Below are positions 56,006 through 64,000 of a stretch of 64,000 bases of DNA, piece by piece. The position numbers and the translations under genes were made by a program. The notes below the pieces were generated by a model. The model saw nothing but the letters and a program-made list of their open reading frames with translations, was not told the origin of the DNA and searched no databases. Source of the DNA: Salinisphaeraceae bacterium (GTDB taxonomy: Bacteria; Pseudomonadota; Gammaproteobacteria; Nevskiales; Salinisphaeraceae). Numbering within the stretch: the first letter of the stretch is position 1; each line of letters opens with the position of its first letter. The stretch lies in contig NYTH01000028.1 in the NCBI GenBank assembly GCA_002683405.1, positions 62,001 to 126,000 of the forward strand, written 5' to 3'.

Positions 56006-56971
56006 TTATTCGTATTGACGCGCGGCCTCGGCGTGCAGATCGGCCACTCTGTTTCTGAGATCGGCAGGCGCGACAATTTCTACAGCCGGGCCATGCTTGA
56101 GAACATCCATCATGAGTTCTTCGGCGTGGCGGAAGGGAATATGCAGCTCCAATCGTCCGTCGGGTAGCCGGGCTGATGTCTGATCCGGATGCCAGCTTTC
56201 ATCCGCCACCCACTCGGCTCGCTCCTTCGAAAACCGCAGCACCGCTCGCTGATCCGCCGTACCGGCAAAGATGCCGAACGACCCGCCTAGCTCTTCATTC
56301 AGTAGTTGCTCGCTAACATCGCGTGCATGTTCCGCTTGCGATTCAATAGCTGAAATTCGGTCCACCGAGAACGTGCGCAAAGCGCTGGCCTGGTGACACC
56401 AGGCGTCCAGATACCAGTTGTCACGGTAGTGTGTGAGTCGCTGCGGGCAGACCAGGCGCCGGCTGTGCTGATTCGATCCGCGCGATACATAATCGAAACC
56501 AAGTTGCTTTCGCGACAGCACCGCTTGCGTACACAAGCGCAAAGCGAGCGGTTCGGTAAAACGACCCAGCGTTCGCAGAATTCTGATGCGCCGCAGATTG
56601 TCCAGGCTGGTCTGATCGCCATTGCCCAACAGACTGCGAATCCGCGTGCGTAACGGCTCCAGCGCATTGCCAATCAGGCCCGGATCGAGTTCGGTCAGTA
56701 ATTGCTCGGCCGCCAGCAGCGCGTAAATTTCTTCTGCGGAAAACCAGAGGCCTGGCAATTCGAAGGCCCCAAGCGAATCATCGTAGCGGTAACCGGGTGG
56801 ATCGGAACTCGCGACGACGGGGGCGCCCAACTCGTCTCGCAACTCGGCCAGTACTCGATAAAAAGTAGCGTCCGAGCAGGCTAGTTGTTCCAGAAGGCGA
56901 GCCTTCGGCACTGGTACCCGGGCGTGCATGAGCATCTCGTGCAATTTGAGTAGCCGCTCCCGGCGTCGCAT
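56006..56971 (-). CDS. WYL-domain transcriptional regulator
   Basis: 321 aa. An N-terminal HTH (RERLLKLHEMLMHARVPVPKARLLEQLACSDATFYRVLAELRDEL) is followed by a WYL domain (about 145-230, SRRLVCPQRLTHYRDNWYLDAWCHQASALRTFSVDRI) and a C-terminal WCX-like domain. WYL regulators are often linked to CRISPR-Cas, where they bind nucleic-acid ligands and control cas genes. It sits between cas3 and leader 2, and a shared promoter region (56972-57145) lies upstream. Confidence 0.9.
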   Translation of the reverse strand: MRRRERLLKLHEMLMHARVPVPKARLLEQLACSDATFYRVLAELRDELGAPVVASSDPPGYRYDDSLGAFELPGLWFSAEEIYALLAAEQLLTELDPGLIGNALEPLRTRIRSLLGNGDQTSLDNLRRIRILRTLGRFTEPLALRLCTQAVLSRKQLGFDYVSRGSNQHSRRLVCPQRLTHYRDNWYLDAWCHQASALRTFSVDRISAIESQAEHARDVSEQLLNEELGGSFGIFAGTADQRAVLRFSKERAEWVADESWHPDQTSARLPDGRLELHIPFRHAEELMMDVLKHGPAVEIVAPADLRNRVADLHAEAARQYE

Positions 56972-56999
56972 GCTGTAATCGCTCCGTATTGAGTGATCG

Positions 57000-57145
57000 C
57001 CGTCACCGAAACAGGCCGACGCTTAACTCATTACTTCGGCTCTTTTACAACTAAATTGATGCCCACCTTGAGCGCATAAATTCGGGCGAATTTGTTGGTG
57101 GATTTAGCAAACCGATAATTTATTTTTCTTTTCAAAAAATTAAGA
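57000..57145 (+). promoter_or_regulatory. Leader of CRISPR array 2
   Basis: AT-rich stretch before the first repeat of array 2. TTGGTGGATTTA at 57095-57106 is identical to the 12-mer in leader 1 and lies 39 bp before the repeat. Both leaders end in AAGA before GTG. It also separates the divergent WYL gene. Confidence 0.85.
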
Positions 57146-57786
57146 GTGTTCCCCGCAGGCGCGGGGATGAACCGCATGAGCTACTGCGACAAGTGGACAT
57201 ACTGCGGTGTTCCCCGCAGGCGCGGGGATGAACCGGTCTTGTATTTCCAAACTTTTCGGAGTTCAACGTGTTCCCCGCAGGCGCGGGGATGAACCGCCCG
57301 AGAAATTAGTAAGAGTGAACCGCCGCAGGTGTTCCCCGCAGGCGCGGGGATGAACCGGACGCCATCGCCGCATAAGGCGCCGGTACCACGTGTTCCCCGC
57401 AGGCGCGGGGATGAACCGGACGTGGAGATAATGCCGAGCTTGTCCCCCACTGTGTTCCCCGCAGGCGCGGGGATGAACCGCTGCTGCGCTCCCGATGGCG
57501 AGAGGACCCCAGGTGTTCCCCGCAGGCGCGGGGATGAACCGCGCTACGCATCGATCGACCGCAATCTGCGCCCGTGTTCCCCGCAGGCGCGGGGATGAAC
57601 CGCGCACTGAGGAGCCCGAAGACGACGAGGACGACGTGTTCCCCGCAGGCGCGGGGATGAACCGTTAGCCAGCAGGGTTTCGACGCAAGCAAATGCGTGT
57701 TCCCCGCAGGCGCGGGGATGAACCGGAGGCGCGCAACGCATCCGGCGATGCGACCATGTGTTCACCGCAGGCGCGAGGACCAATCG
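57146..57786 (+). CRISPR. Type I-E CRISPR array 2, 11 repeats
   Basis: Eleven 29-bp repeats and ten spacers of 32-33 nt. The repeat starts GTGTTCCCCGC, has the loop AGGC, and ends GCGGGGATGAACCG. Loop and its closing bases are reverse-complemented relative to array 1. The last repeat (57758-57786) is degenerate (GTGTTCACC, GAGGACCAATCG), which marks the trailer end. The array reads rightward from its leader, away from the cas genes. Confidence 0.98.
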
Positions 57787-57810
57787 GGCTTCGACAGGCT
57801 CAGCCCGAAC
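57785..57810. repeat. Short palindrome of a widespread dispersed repeat type
   Basis: CGGGCT (57785-57790) and AGCCCG (57802-57807) flank TCGACAGGCTC. The TTCGACAGGCTCAGCCCGAA core is a familiar dispersed palindrome of many GC-rich bacteria. It abuts the degenerate last repeat of array 2. Confidence 0.65.
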
Positions 57811-57930
57811 GGTTGGCCGGGTTCGCCGGGGACACGGCATGCCAGCGATGGATTGCGATACTCGCGACTTATTGCGATAGCCGGTACTGGTATCCTCAGA
57901 GCCTCGCCTTTCGCTGGATTGGAATAAACC

Positions 57931-58797
57931 GTGAACCTGGGTATATACGGTCGGCCGCAGCGCAGGTTTGCCGCGTGCCTGGCCCTTATGCTGACCAGTG
58001 CGCTGGCTGGCCTTGCAGGCGAGGCCAGCGCGGCGCGCGCCGGGGATGTGACGTTGTCCGTCGGCTGGACGCATATCCGCGCGAACGAAACCAACCGGGC
58101 GCCGCTGAACCGGCTCCGATCCAACGCGCTGTTTCCCGTGCTGGGCGTGCAGGAGGAATTCCGGTCCGACGGGGTGGACATCAAGCCGCGCGACGTCAAC
58201 ACGCTGGCGCTGGTGGTCGAGTACCACTTTACCCATCGCTGGTCGCTACAGTTCATCGGCGGCTATCCCCCCACAGCGAAGACGGACGCCAGCGGCCCCG
58301 TAGCGCCCACCGGCCCGGTCGGGGCGGTGGCCAACATCAATCTGGGTGAGGCGCAGTTCCAGCCGGCGGGCCAGGCGCGGCAATGGTCGCCCGCGCTGGT
58401 TCTGGCCCGCTATTTCGGGCGGCCGGCGGACCGCTGGCGCAGCTTTGTGGGGTTGGGCGTGAACTACAGCTGGTTCACCCAGGAGAGCCTGAACGACAAC
58501 CTCGAGCGGGCCATTAATCGGCGATTCGGCGCGCCGCTGGCCCTGGCGGCCGGCCGCTCGGGTCCCACACAGGTGGACAGCCGGCTGGAGGCCGAGTGGG
58601 CACCGGTGCTGACCGTGGGCGCTCGCCTGAAGCTGGCTTCTCGCTGGTCGCTGAAGGGCAGCCTGGCCTATATTCCGCTGGCAACCACCGCTGTGGTGGA
58701 CCTCGCCGCGGCAGACGGCACGGCGCTGGGCAACAGCCGCACGCGTATCGAGTTCGACCCCGTGGTCGCTACGCTGCTGCTGGGGTACCGTTTCTGA
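57931..58797 (+). CDS. OmpW-like outer-membrane beta-barrel protein
   Basis: 288 aa from the GTG at 57931. A signal peptide (LALMLTSALAGLAGEASA) precedes a barrel starting GDVTLSVGWTHIRANE and ending ATLLLGYRF with terminal Phe, as in OmpW. The NTLALVVEYHFTHRWSLQFIGGYPP motif is characteristic. OmpW forms a narrow hydrophobic channel. An about 35-residue loop with repeated polar residues is variable. Same strand as the dehalogenase after 61 bp. Confidence 0.82.
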   Translation: MNLGIYGRPQRRFAACLALMLTSALAGLAGEASAARAGDVTLSVGWTHIRANETNRAPLNRLRSNALFPVLGVQEEFRSDGVDIKPRDVNTLALVVEYHFTHRWSLQFIGGYPPTAKTDASGPVAPTGPVGAVANINLGEAQFQPAGQARQWSPALVLARYFGRPADRWRSFVGLGVNYSWFTQESLNDNLERAINRRFGAPLALAAGRSGPTQVDSRLEAEWAPVLTVGARLKLASRWSLKGSLAYIPLATTAVVDLAAADGTALGNSRTRIEFDPVVATLLLGYRF

Positions 58798-58858
58798 CCG
58801 GCAGCGCCGTTCGCCGTTGCGGACCGGTCATGCCGCAGAACATCGAGGAGAGCGAATC

Positions 58859-59740
58859 ATGACGCAGTCCATCAGCCCGGCATTCGATTTCGAGTCCCGC
58901 TACGCCGACGTACACGGGCAGCGCATGTACTACGTGGATACCGGCGGGCATGCGGACAGGCCGGCGGTGGTGTTTCTGCACGGCAATCCCACGTCGAGCT
59001 ACCTGTGGCGCAACATCATTCCGCATGTGTCCGGCCAGCGGCGCTGCATCGCGCCCGATCTGATTGGCATGGGGCGGTCCGACAAGCCGGACATTGCATA
59101 CCGCTACGCCGACCACATGCATTATCTCGAAGGCTTTCTGGAGCAGATGGCTCTGGAGCAGGTCGTGCTGGTGGTCCACGACTGGGGGAGCGGGCTGGGT
59201 CTGGACTGGGCCCGGCGGCACGCGGATCAGGTGGCCGGCATTGCGGCCATGGAATTCATCCGGCCGGTGGCGAGCTGGGACGACTGGCCGGAAAACCTGC
59301 GCCAGCCGTTTCGGGCCTTTCGCACGCCCGGCGTGGGCGAGGAAATGATCATGGACAACAACATGTTCGTGGAGCAGATTCTGCCCGGGGCCGTGAGCCG
59401 CGGCCTCACCGAAGCCGAAATGCAGCACTACCGGGCGCCCTACCCGGACGCGGCCTCGCGCAAGCCGCTCTGGCAGTGGCCCAACGAACTCCCGATCGCC
59501 GGCGCGCCGGCCGACGTGGTCGAACGGGCCGAGGCCTATATGGACTGGCTGGACACTACGCCCATCCCCAAGCTGCTGTTTTCGGCCGACCCCGGCATTC
59601 TGCTCTCGCCCGCAGGCGCGAGGCAGCTGGCGCAGCGGTGGCCGGCCTGCGAACTGGTAGAGCTGGGCGAAGGGCTGCACTTTGTGCAGGAGGACCATCC
59701 GCATGCGATTGGCCGCGCCATCGCCGACTGGCTGGACTGA
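58859..59740 (+). CDS. dhaA: Haloalkane dehalogenase, HLD-II type
   Basis: 293 aa alpha/beta hydrolase. The nucleophile Asp is in VVHDWGSGLGLDWA with the second halide Trp next to it; the first halide residue is Asn in HGNPTSSYLWRN. The HLD-II catalytic Glu is in MEFIRP and the His in GLHFVQEDHP. It frees halide from haloalkanes in the cytoplasm. The ATG at 58859 is preceded by GAGAGCG. No halogenase or degradative operon is nearby, so the natural substrate is open. Confidence 0.9.
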   Translation: MTQSISPAFDFESRYADVHGQRMYYVDTGGHADRPAVVFLHGNPTSSYLWRNIIPHVSGQRRCIAPDLIGMGRSDKPDIAYRYADHMHYLEGFLEQMALEQVVLVVHDWGSGLGLDWARRHADQVAGIAAMEFIRPVASWDDWPENLRQPFRAFRTPGVGEEMIMDNNMFVEQILPGAVSRGLTEAEMQHYRAPYPDAASRKPLWQWPNELPIAGAPADVVERAEAYMDWLDTTPIPKLLFSADPGILLSPAGARQLAQRWPACELVELGEGLHFVQEDHPHAIGRAIADWLD

Positions 59741-59743
59741 CAG

Positions 59744-62700
59744 TCAGTCTTCGTCCAGCGCCAGCAGGCTGGCGTTGCCACCCACGGCCGCGGTATTCAC
59801 CGTCACCGTCTGCTCCGTGGCGAAGCGCGACAGATAGTGCGGGCCGCCGGCCTTCGGGCCCGTGCCCGACAGCCCCTGCCCGCCAAACGGCTGCACGCCG
59901 ACGATGGCGCCGACCATGTCGCGGTTGACGTAGCAATTGCCCACGCGGGCCCGCTCGGCAATGTATTTCGCGCGCGACTCGATACGGCTGTGGATGCCCA
60001 GCGTCAGGCCGTAACCGCTGTTATTGATTGCGTCGATCACCGAATCCAGCGCATCGGCTTCGTAACGCACCACGTGCAGTAGCGGACCGAAATGTTCCTC
60101 CTGCAGTTCGGCCATCGAATCGATCTCGAACACGCGCGGCGCGACGAAATGGCCGGAAGGCAGCTCGGGCGACAGCGGCGTTTCGGCCAGCAGCCGACCG
60201 GCGCGCGTCAACTCGGCCGCGTGCCTTTCCAGATGATCGCGGGCGGCGGCGTCGATGACGGGCCCCACGTCGGTGTCGATACGCGCCGGGTCGCCCACGC
60301 GCAGCCGCTGCATGGCGCCGGCCAGCATGGCAATGATGCGATCGGCGACGTCCGTCTGCAGGTAGAGCACCCGGAGTGCGGAACAGCGCTGGCCGCCCGA
60401 GCCGAAAGCCGAGGTCATCACATCCCCTACCACCTGCTCGGTCAGCGCCGACGAATCCACGATCATCGCGTTCTGTCCGCCTGTTTCGGCCACGAGCGTT
60501 GCGATGGCGCCGGGCCGCTGCGCCAGCGAACGCTGAATCTGCCGCGCGGTAGCCAGCGAGCCGGTGAAGGCGACCATGGTCACGCGGGGGTCAGCCACCA
60601 GGGCAGCGCCCACCGCGGCCCCGTCCCCCGGCGCGAGCTGAAGTACGGCGTCGGGCACGCCTGCTTCCTGCAGAATCCGCACGGCGGCCTGCGCGATCAG
60701 CGGCGTCTGCTCGGCGGGCTTGGCAATCACGCTGTTGCCGGCCAGTAGCGCAGCCGAGGTCTGCCCCAGGAAAATCGCCAACGGAAAGTTCCACGGGCTG
60801 ATGGTTAACGCCACGCCGCGACCGCGCCACTGCAGCCGGTTGGACTCGCCTGTATAGCCGGGCATGCGCTGCGGCGCCGCGAATTGCGATCGCGCCTGCA
60901 CGGCGTAGTAGCGTAAAAAGTCGACCGCCTCGCGAATTTCCGCGATTGCGTCGGCCAGCGTCTTGCCGGCCTCGTGTACGCACAGACTCAGCAATTCGCC
61001 GAAGCTCGCTTCCAGCCTCTGGGCTGCGGCTTCAATGATGTCGGCCCGGGCGTCGGCGCCCCGCGCATCCCATGCCGCCTGCGCCGCCACGGCAGCTTCA
61101 ACAATCTCCGGCACGGCTTCTGCCTGAACCGGCCGCCAGCGGCCGATGACGCGGCCGGACGTGGGATCGCGGCTGTCCCGCGCGGCGGCGGGCGGCGTGT
61201 CGATGCCGTCCGCAAGCATTGGCCCGGTGGACCAGTCTCCCGGCGGATGGCGGTTCAGCAGGGTCTGCAGCCGAGCCAGCACCAGCGGATCGGCCAGATT
61301 CAGGCCGCGGGCATTGGGCCGGACCGGCTGGAACAGATCGTCCGGCAGCGGAATCTTCGGATGAGGCGATATCGGCCTGCGCGCCAGCGCCGTGACCGGA
61401 TCCGACGCGAGGCGCTCCGGCGCCACGCCCTCGTCATTAATCCGGTTGACGAACGAGCTGTTGGCGCCGTTTTCCAGCAGACGGCGTACCAGGTAGGGCA
61501 GCAGCTCGGCGTGGCTGCCGACCGGGGCATATACCCGCACCGGCCGATCCCGACCGGGACTGTCGCGGTAGGTGGCATAAAGGGCCTCGCCCATGCCGTG
61601 CAGGCGCTGCAACTCGATGTCCCGCTCACCGGCCATTTCGTCAACCCAGGCCAGGCTGTGCGCGTTGTGGGTGGCAAACTGCGGGGCGAAGCAGTCGCCG
61701 TGATCCAACAGGCGCCGCGCACAGGCCAGCCAGGCAACATCGGTATGCGCCTTGCGGGTGTAGACCGGGTAGCCTGCCAGACCCCGCTGCTGGGCCTGCT
61801 TGATCTCGGCGTCCCAGTAGGCGCCCTTGACCAGGCGAACGGGAATGCGTCGCCGGCGGGCCTGCGCCAGAGCGGCCAGCCAGTCTATCAGCATGGGGCA
61901 GCGCTTCTGGTAGGCCTGGACCGCCAGCCCGAGGCCCTGCCATTGGCCCAGGGATGAATCGGCGAATACGGCTTCGAAGCAGTCCATCTGCAGCTCCAGG
62001 CGGTCGGCCTCCTCGGCGTCGAGCGTCAGCTGAATATTGGTCCGGGCAGCGGCCTTGGCGAGCTGCAGCAAACGCGGCGGCAGTTCGCTGCGCAGCCGCT
62101 CGCGCTGGCGATAGTCGTAGCGTGGATGCAGCGCCGAAAGCTTGACCGAAATGCCCGGCGCGTCGACGGCATTCGCGTAAGGGCCCTCAGCCGCCAGGCA
62201 GGCAAAGGCATGGGCATAGCTCTGCAAATAACCATCGGCGTCGGCGTCGGTCAGCGCCGCTTCGCCCAGCATGTCGAAGGAATAACGATATTGGGCGTTG
62301 TCGCCCCGGCGCGAGCGCCGCAGTGCCTGCTCGATGGATTCACCCAGCACGAATTGGCGACCCATCAGACCCATGGCCGCACGCAGGGCCGAGCGGACAA
62401 CCGGCTCGCCGGTCCGCCGCACCAGCGCCTGCAGCGGTCGGGTGAAGTCCCGCCGTGATTTCGGCGGCAGATTGATCATGCGCCCCGTGAGAATCAGGCC
62501 CCAGGTAGAGGCGTTCACGAACAGGGATTCGCTATGGCCCAGGTGGGCCGCCCAGTCGGCGCCGCCGAGTTTATCGGCAATCAGCGCCTCGGCAGTGTGG
62601 TCATCGGGTATGCGCAACAATCCCTCCGCCAGGCACATAAGTAAAACGCCCTCTTCCGACGACAGATCGTATTCCCCCATGAAGGCATCGATGCCGTGCG

Positions 62701-62920
62701 CCCCGGCGCCGCTGGCGCGCACCCGGCGAATCCAGTCGATCGCGTTCCGTTCGACCCGTTGGCCCACGCCAGCGGGCACCCGGGCCTCGTCGATCCGTGC
62801 CGCCACCGCCGCGCACTCCTCGGCCAGATAAGCCGCGCGCAACCGCGCTCCAGGCGCGTCGGCTGCCTGGCTCGCGGACCGTTCGCGGGGATCGCTCTGC
62901 ATACCCTCAGCTTCGCTCAT
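59744..62920 (-). CDS. putA: Bifunctional proline dehydrogenase/P5C dehydrogenase
   Basis: 1058 aa from the ATG at 62920; a GTG at 62977 is an alternative. The proline dehydrogenase TIM barrel (about 80-480; RLVKGAYWDAEIKQAQ, ATHNAHSLAWV) is fused to the aldehyde dehydrogenase (about 560-1050; nucleophile Cys in SGGQRCSALRVL, Glu in LVAETGGQNAMIV). It turns proline into glutamate. The N-terminal DNA-binding ribbon-helix-helix of trifunctional PutA is absent, so it does not self-regulate. It stands alone, convergent with the dehalogenase. Confidence 0.95.
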   Translation of the reverse strand: MSEAEGMQSDPRERSASQAADAPGARLRAAYLAEECAAVAARIDEARVPAGVGQRVERNAIDWIRRVRASGAGAHGIDAFMGEYDLSSEEGVLLMCLAEGLLRIPDDHTAEALIADKLGGADWAAHLGHSESLFVNASTWGLILTGRMINLPPKSRRDFTRPLQALVRRTGEPVVRSALRAAMGLMGRQFVLGESIEQALRRSRRGDNAQYRYSFDMLGEAALTDADADGYLQSYAHAFACLAAEGPYANAVDAPGISVKLSALHPRYDYRQRERLRSELPPRLLQLAKAAARTNIQLTLDAEEADRLELQMDCFEAVFADSSLGQWQGLGLAVQAYQKRCPMLIDWLAALAQARRRRIPVRLVKGAYWDAEIKQAQQRGLAGYPVYTRKAHTDVAWLACARRLLDHGDCFAPQFATHNAHSLAWVDEMAGERDIELQRLHGMGEALYATYRDSPGRDRPVRVYAPVGSHAELLPYLVRRLLENGANSSFVNRINDEGVAPERLASDPVTALARRPISPHPKIPLPDDLFQPVRPNARGLNLADPLVLARLQTLLNRHPPGDWSTGPMLADGIDTPPAAARDSRDPTSGRVIGRWRPVQAEAVPEIVEAAVAAQAAWDARGADARADIIEAAAQRLEASFGELLSLCVHEAGKTLADAIAEIREAVDFLRYYAVQARSQFAAPQRMPGYTGESNRLQWRGRGVALTISPWNFPLAIFLGQTSAALLAGNSVIAKPAEQTPLIAQAAVRILQEAGVPDAVLQLAPGDGAAVGAALVADPRVTMVAFTGSLATARQIQRSLAQRPGAIATLVAETGGQNAMIVDSSALTEQVVGDVMTSAFGSGGQRCSALRVLYLQTDVADRIIAMLAGAMQRLRVGDPARIDTDVGPVIDAAARDHLERHAAELTRAGRLLAETPLSPELPSGHFVAPRVFEIDSMAELQEEHFGPLLHVVRYEADALDSVIDAINNSGYGLTLGIHSRIESRAKYIAERARVGNCYVNRDMVGAIVGVQPFGGQGLSGTGPKAGGPHYLSRFATEQTVTVNTAAVGGNASLLALDED

Positions 62921-63099
62921 CCGGCCCACCGAGTGAAGCCAGGCCGTTCGACCCGCGTCGCGGCGGGGTTTGCCCACGGCTGCCCGGCAGAACGACTACA
63001 GCGATGTCGGATATTTCCTACAGGTATACCCTTGCGTAAAACTACCTAGCTCAATTAGGCTATTGATATCTTGCAAATCCCAAGCAATTGGAGAATTCA

Positions 63100-63309
63100 A
63101 TGTCGCAGTCCCGTAAATCCGCCGAATCGCCTCGCTTTCGCGGTACCGGACTGATCATCGCTGTTCTGGTGGCCTTGTTTTTCTACGTGGCGATGGGTTT
63201 CGGGCCGTTCGGGGCCGACGCCTACGACACCAAGGGCCAGCCCGTGCAGGTTCAGCAATTTGGCAGCACCGCCATGGGCAGCGCTGATTACCGCGTCGGT
63301 CAGCTCTAG
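63100..63309 (+). CDS. Small single-pass membrane protein
   Basis: 69 aa from the ATG at 63100, with GGAG eight bases upstream. One membrane helix (LIIAVLVALFFYVAMGFGPFG) is followed by a polar tail (YDTKGQPVQVQQFGSTAMGSADYRVGQL). No family is recognised. It has a credible ribosome-binding site and codon use, so I think it real. The gene converges with the zeta-toxin-like gene. Confidence 0.7.
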   Translation: MSQSRKSAESPRFRGTGLIIAVLVALFFYVAMGFGPFGADAYDTKGQPVQVQQFGSTAMGSADYRVGQL

Positions 63310-63328
63310 GCCGACTCCCGTAGCCGCA

Positions 63329-63958
63329 TCAGGTCCCGGGCAGCCGGTACGGACGTAGCTGGTCGCGATACAGGGCTCTTGCCCAGGCCGGCAGACTGCG
63401 TTCCAGCTTGACCACCCGTCCGCGTACCAGCGTCATCAGCCATCGCGGCGGCCGGGCATAGCGCGAGCAGTCGTACACGCGGGTCACATCGGCCAGCAGC
63501 GTGGCTTCACGAATCAAGGCCTGATTCCGCGCATGGCGCTCACGCGTCTTCGCTTCGGGCACGGCATGACCGCCTTCCACCACCCGCTGCGCCACGCGCG
63601 CCACCGAGATGTCCGCGTTTCGGACATGCAGGTGATACAGATTGATGGTGTAGCCCGCCATGCGGGCCTGGCGGAGCAGATCAAGCTTGGAGGGGTGCGA
63701 AAACACCGTTTCCGCGACAAAGGATCGGCCCTCGCCAATCAGGGTATCGCGCTGCGCTGCCGCCCTCTGAGCCGCCACGTAGCTGTCCAGCGTCTCGCCT
63801 GCCTGTCGCGCGGCCCGCTCGATCTCGTCGGCGTTGATGAACGGCGCCTGGCTGCTGCGGGCCAGCAACTGGTAGTAGAACGTCGTCTTGCCGGCGCCAT
63901 TGGGGCCGACAATCAGGTGAAGTATCGGGTGCTTTTCCCCGCCCAGCGGATCATGCAT
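63329..63958 (-). CDS. Zeta-toxin-like AAA ATPase
   Basis: 209 aa. Walker A is VGPNGAGKTTFYYQLL, followed by FINADEIERAARQAGE, EGRSFVAETVFSHPSKLDLL and NLYHLHVRNADISVARVAQRVVEGGH. These match the zeta-toxin/UDP-GlcNAc-kinase-like P-loop family that pairs with short antitoxins. A reading frame ending GDTKNLGD-like at 63970 just upstream may be the partner's end. Kinase substrate unknown. Confidence 0.82.
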   Translation of the reverse strand: MHDPLGGEKHPILHLIVGPNGAGKTTFYYQLLARSSQAPFINADEIERAARQAGETLDSYVAAQRAAAQRDTLIGEGRSFVAETVFSHPSKLDLLRQARMAGYTINLYHLHVRNADISVARVAQRVVEGGHAVPEAKTRERHARNQALIREATLLADVTRVYDCSRYARPPRWLMTLVRGRVVKLERSLPAWARALYRDQLRPYRLPGT

Positions 63959-63969
63959 GCCCGAGCGCT

Positions 63970-64000
63970 TCAGTCACCCAGGTTTTTCGTATCCACGCCA
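63970..64000 (-). CDS. Possible end of an upstream gene, partial
   Basis: On the minus strand a frame reads WVDTKNLGD and stops at TGA (63970-63972), 11 bp upstream of the zeta-like start. This is the usual place of a short antitoxin gene, but only about ten codons are visible, so the identity is unknown. Confidence 0.3.
   Translation of the reverse strand, partial: GVDTKNLGD

Overview
The window is a GC-rich, gene-dense piece of a gammaproteobacterial chromosome. The core gene sets are typical of that class: yibN/secB/gpsA, envC-ctpA, ubiE-ubiJ-ubiB, hslV-hslU, dapF-DUF484-xerC, fur and gltX. Many proteins are rich in Asp and Glu, and a homomeric ATP sulfurylase and an eukaryote-like (IleS2-type) isoleucyl-tRNA synthetase are present. 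A halophilic or marine lineage is plausible, but I cannot name the genus from sequence alone.

Layout. 1-18.5 kb is housekeeping: glycerolipid synthesis, protein export, cell-envelope hydrolases, ubiquinone synthesis, HslUV protease, XerC, DapF, copper and mercury-type metal proteins, dihydroorotase and Fur. 18.6-28.1 kb has ATP sulfurylase, a 300-bp tandem duplication, a sterol-desaturase-like enzyme, a porin-like protein, gltX, REP-like palindromes, rpmE2 and ileS. 28.3-34.9 kb is a phosphate-scavenging cluster (two PhoD-type phosphatases, one PhoX-type, one GDPD) with two candidate Pho boxes. 35-41.5 kb holds yidD, an orphan DUF4123 protein, a zinc-uptake cluster that looks decayed (frameshifted TonB receptor, substrate-binding protein missing expected metal ligands, permease without an adjacent ATPase) and sufE.

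41.6-57.8 kb is a complete type I-E CRISPR-Cas locus. From left to right it has relic repeats, a broken DUF4160/DUF2442 pair, a 60-repeat array, its leader, then (all on the minus strand, listed here left to right) cas2, cas1, a VapBC-like toxin-antitoxin pair, cas6e, cas5e, cas7e, cse2, cas8e/cse1, an intergenic control region, cas3, a WYL-domain regulator, and a second, 11-repeat array read in the opposite direction. The two arrays use repeats with the same ends, but the tetraloop is reverse-complemented.

The most interesting signal is in the cas3-cas8e intergenic region (52891-53189). Two degenerate repeats in exact 29-32-29 geometry (53096-53185) form a mini-CRISPR with its own TACAAT -10-like box, and its second repeat doubles as a terminator-like hairpin plus T-run. 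The 32-nt spacer matches a site only about 35 bp upstream of the mini-array (53045-53060). That site follows a canonical AAG PAM, 13 of the first 16 positions match, and two of the three mismatches fall at positions 6 and 12, which are flipped out in type I-E crRNA-target duplexes. This is the signature of a crRNA-like guide that directs Cascade to repress a local promoter or toxin RNA (CreA/CreR-like), guarding or autoregulating the cas operon.

57.9-64 kb returns to chromosomal genes: an OmpW-like barrel, an HLD-II haloalkane dehalogenase, PutA, a small membrane protein and a zeta-toxin-like ATPase.
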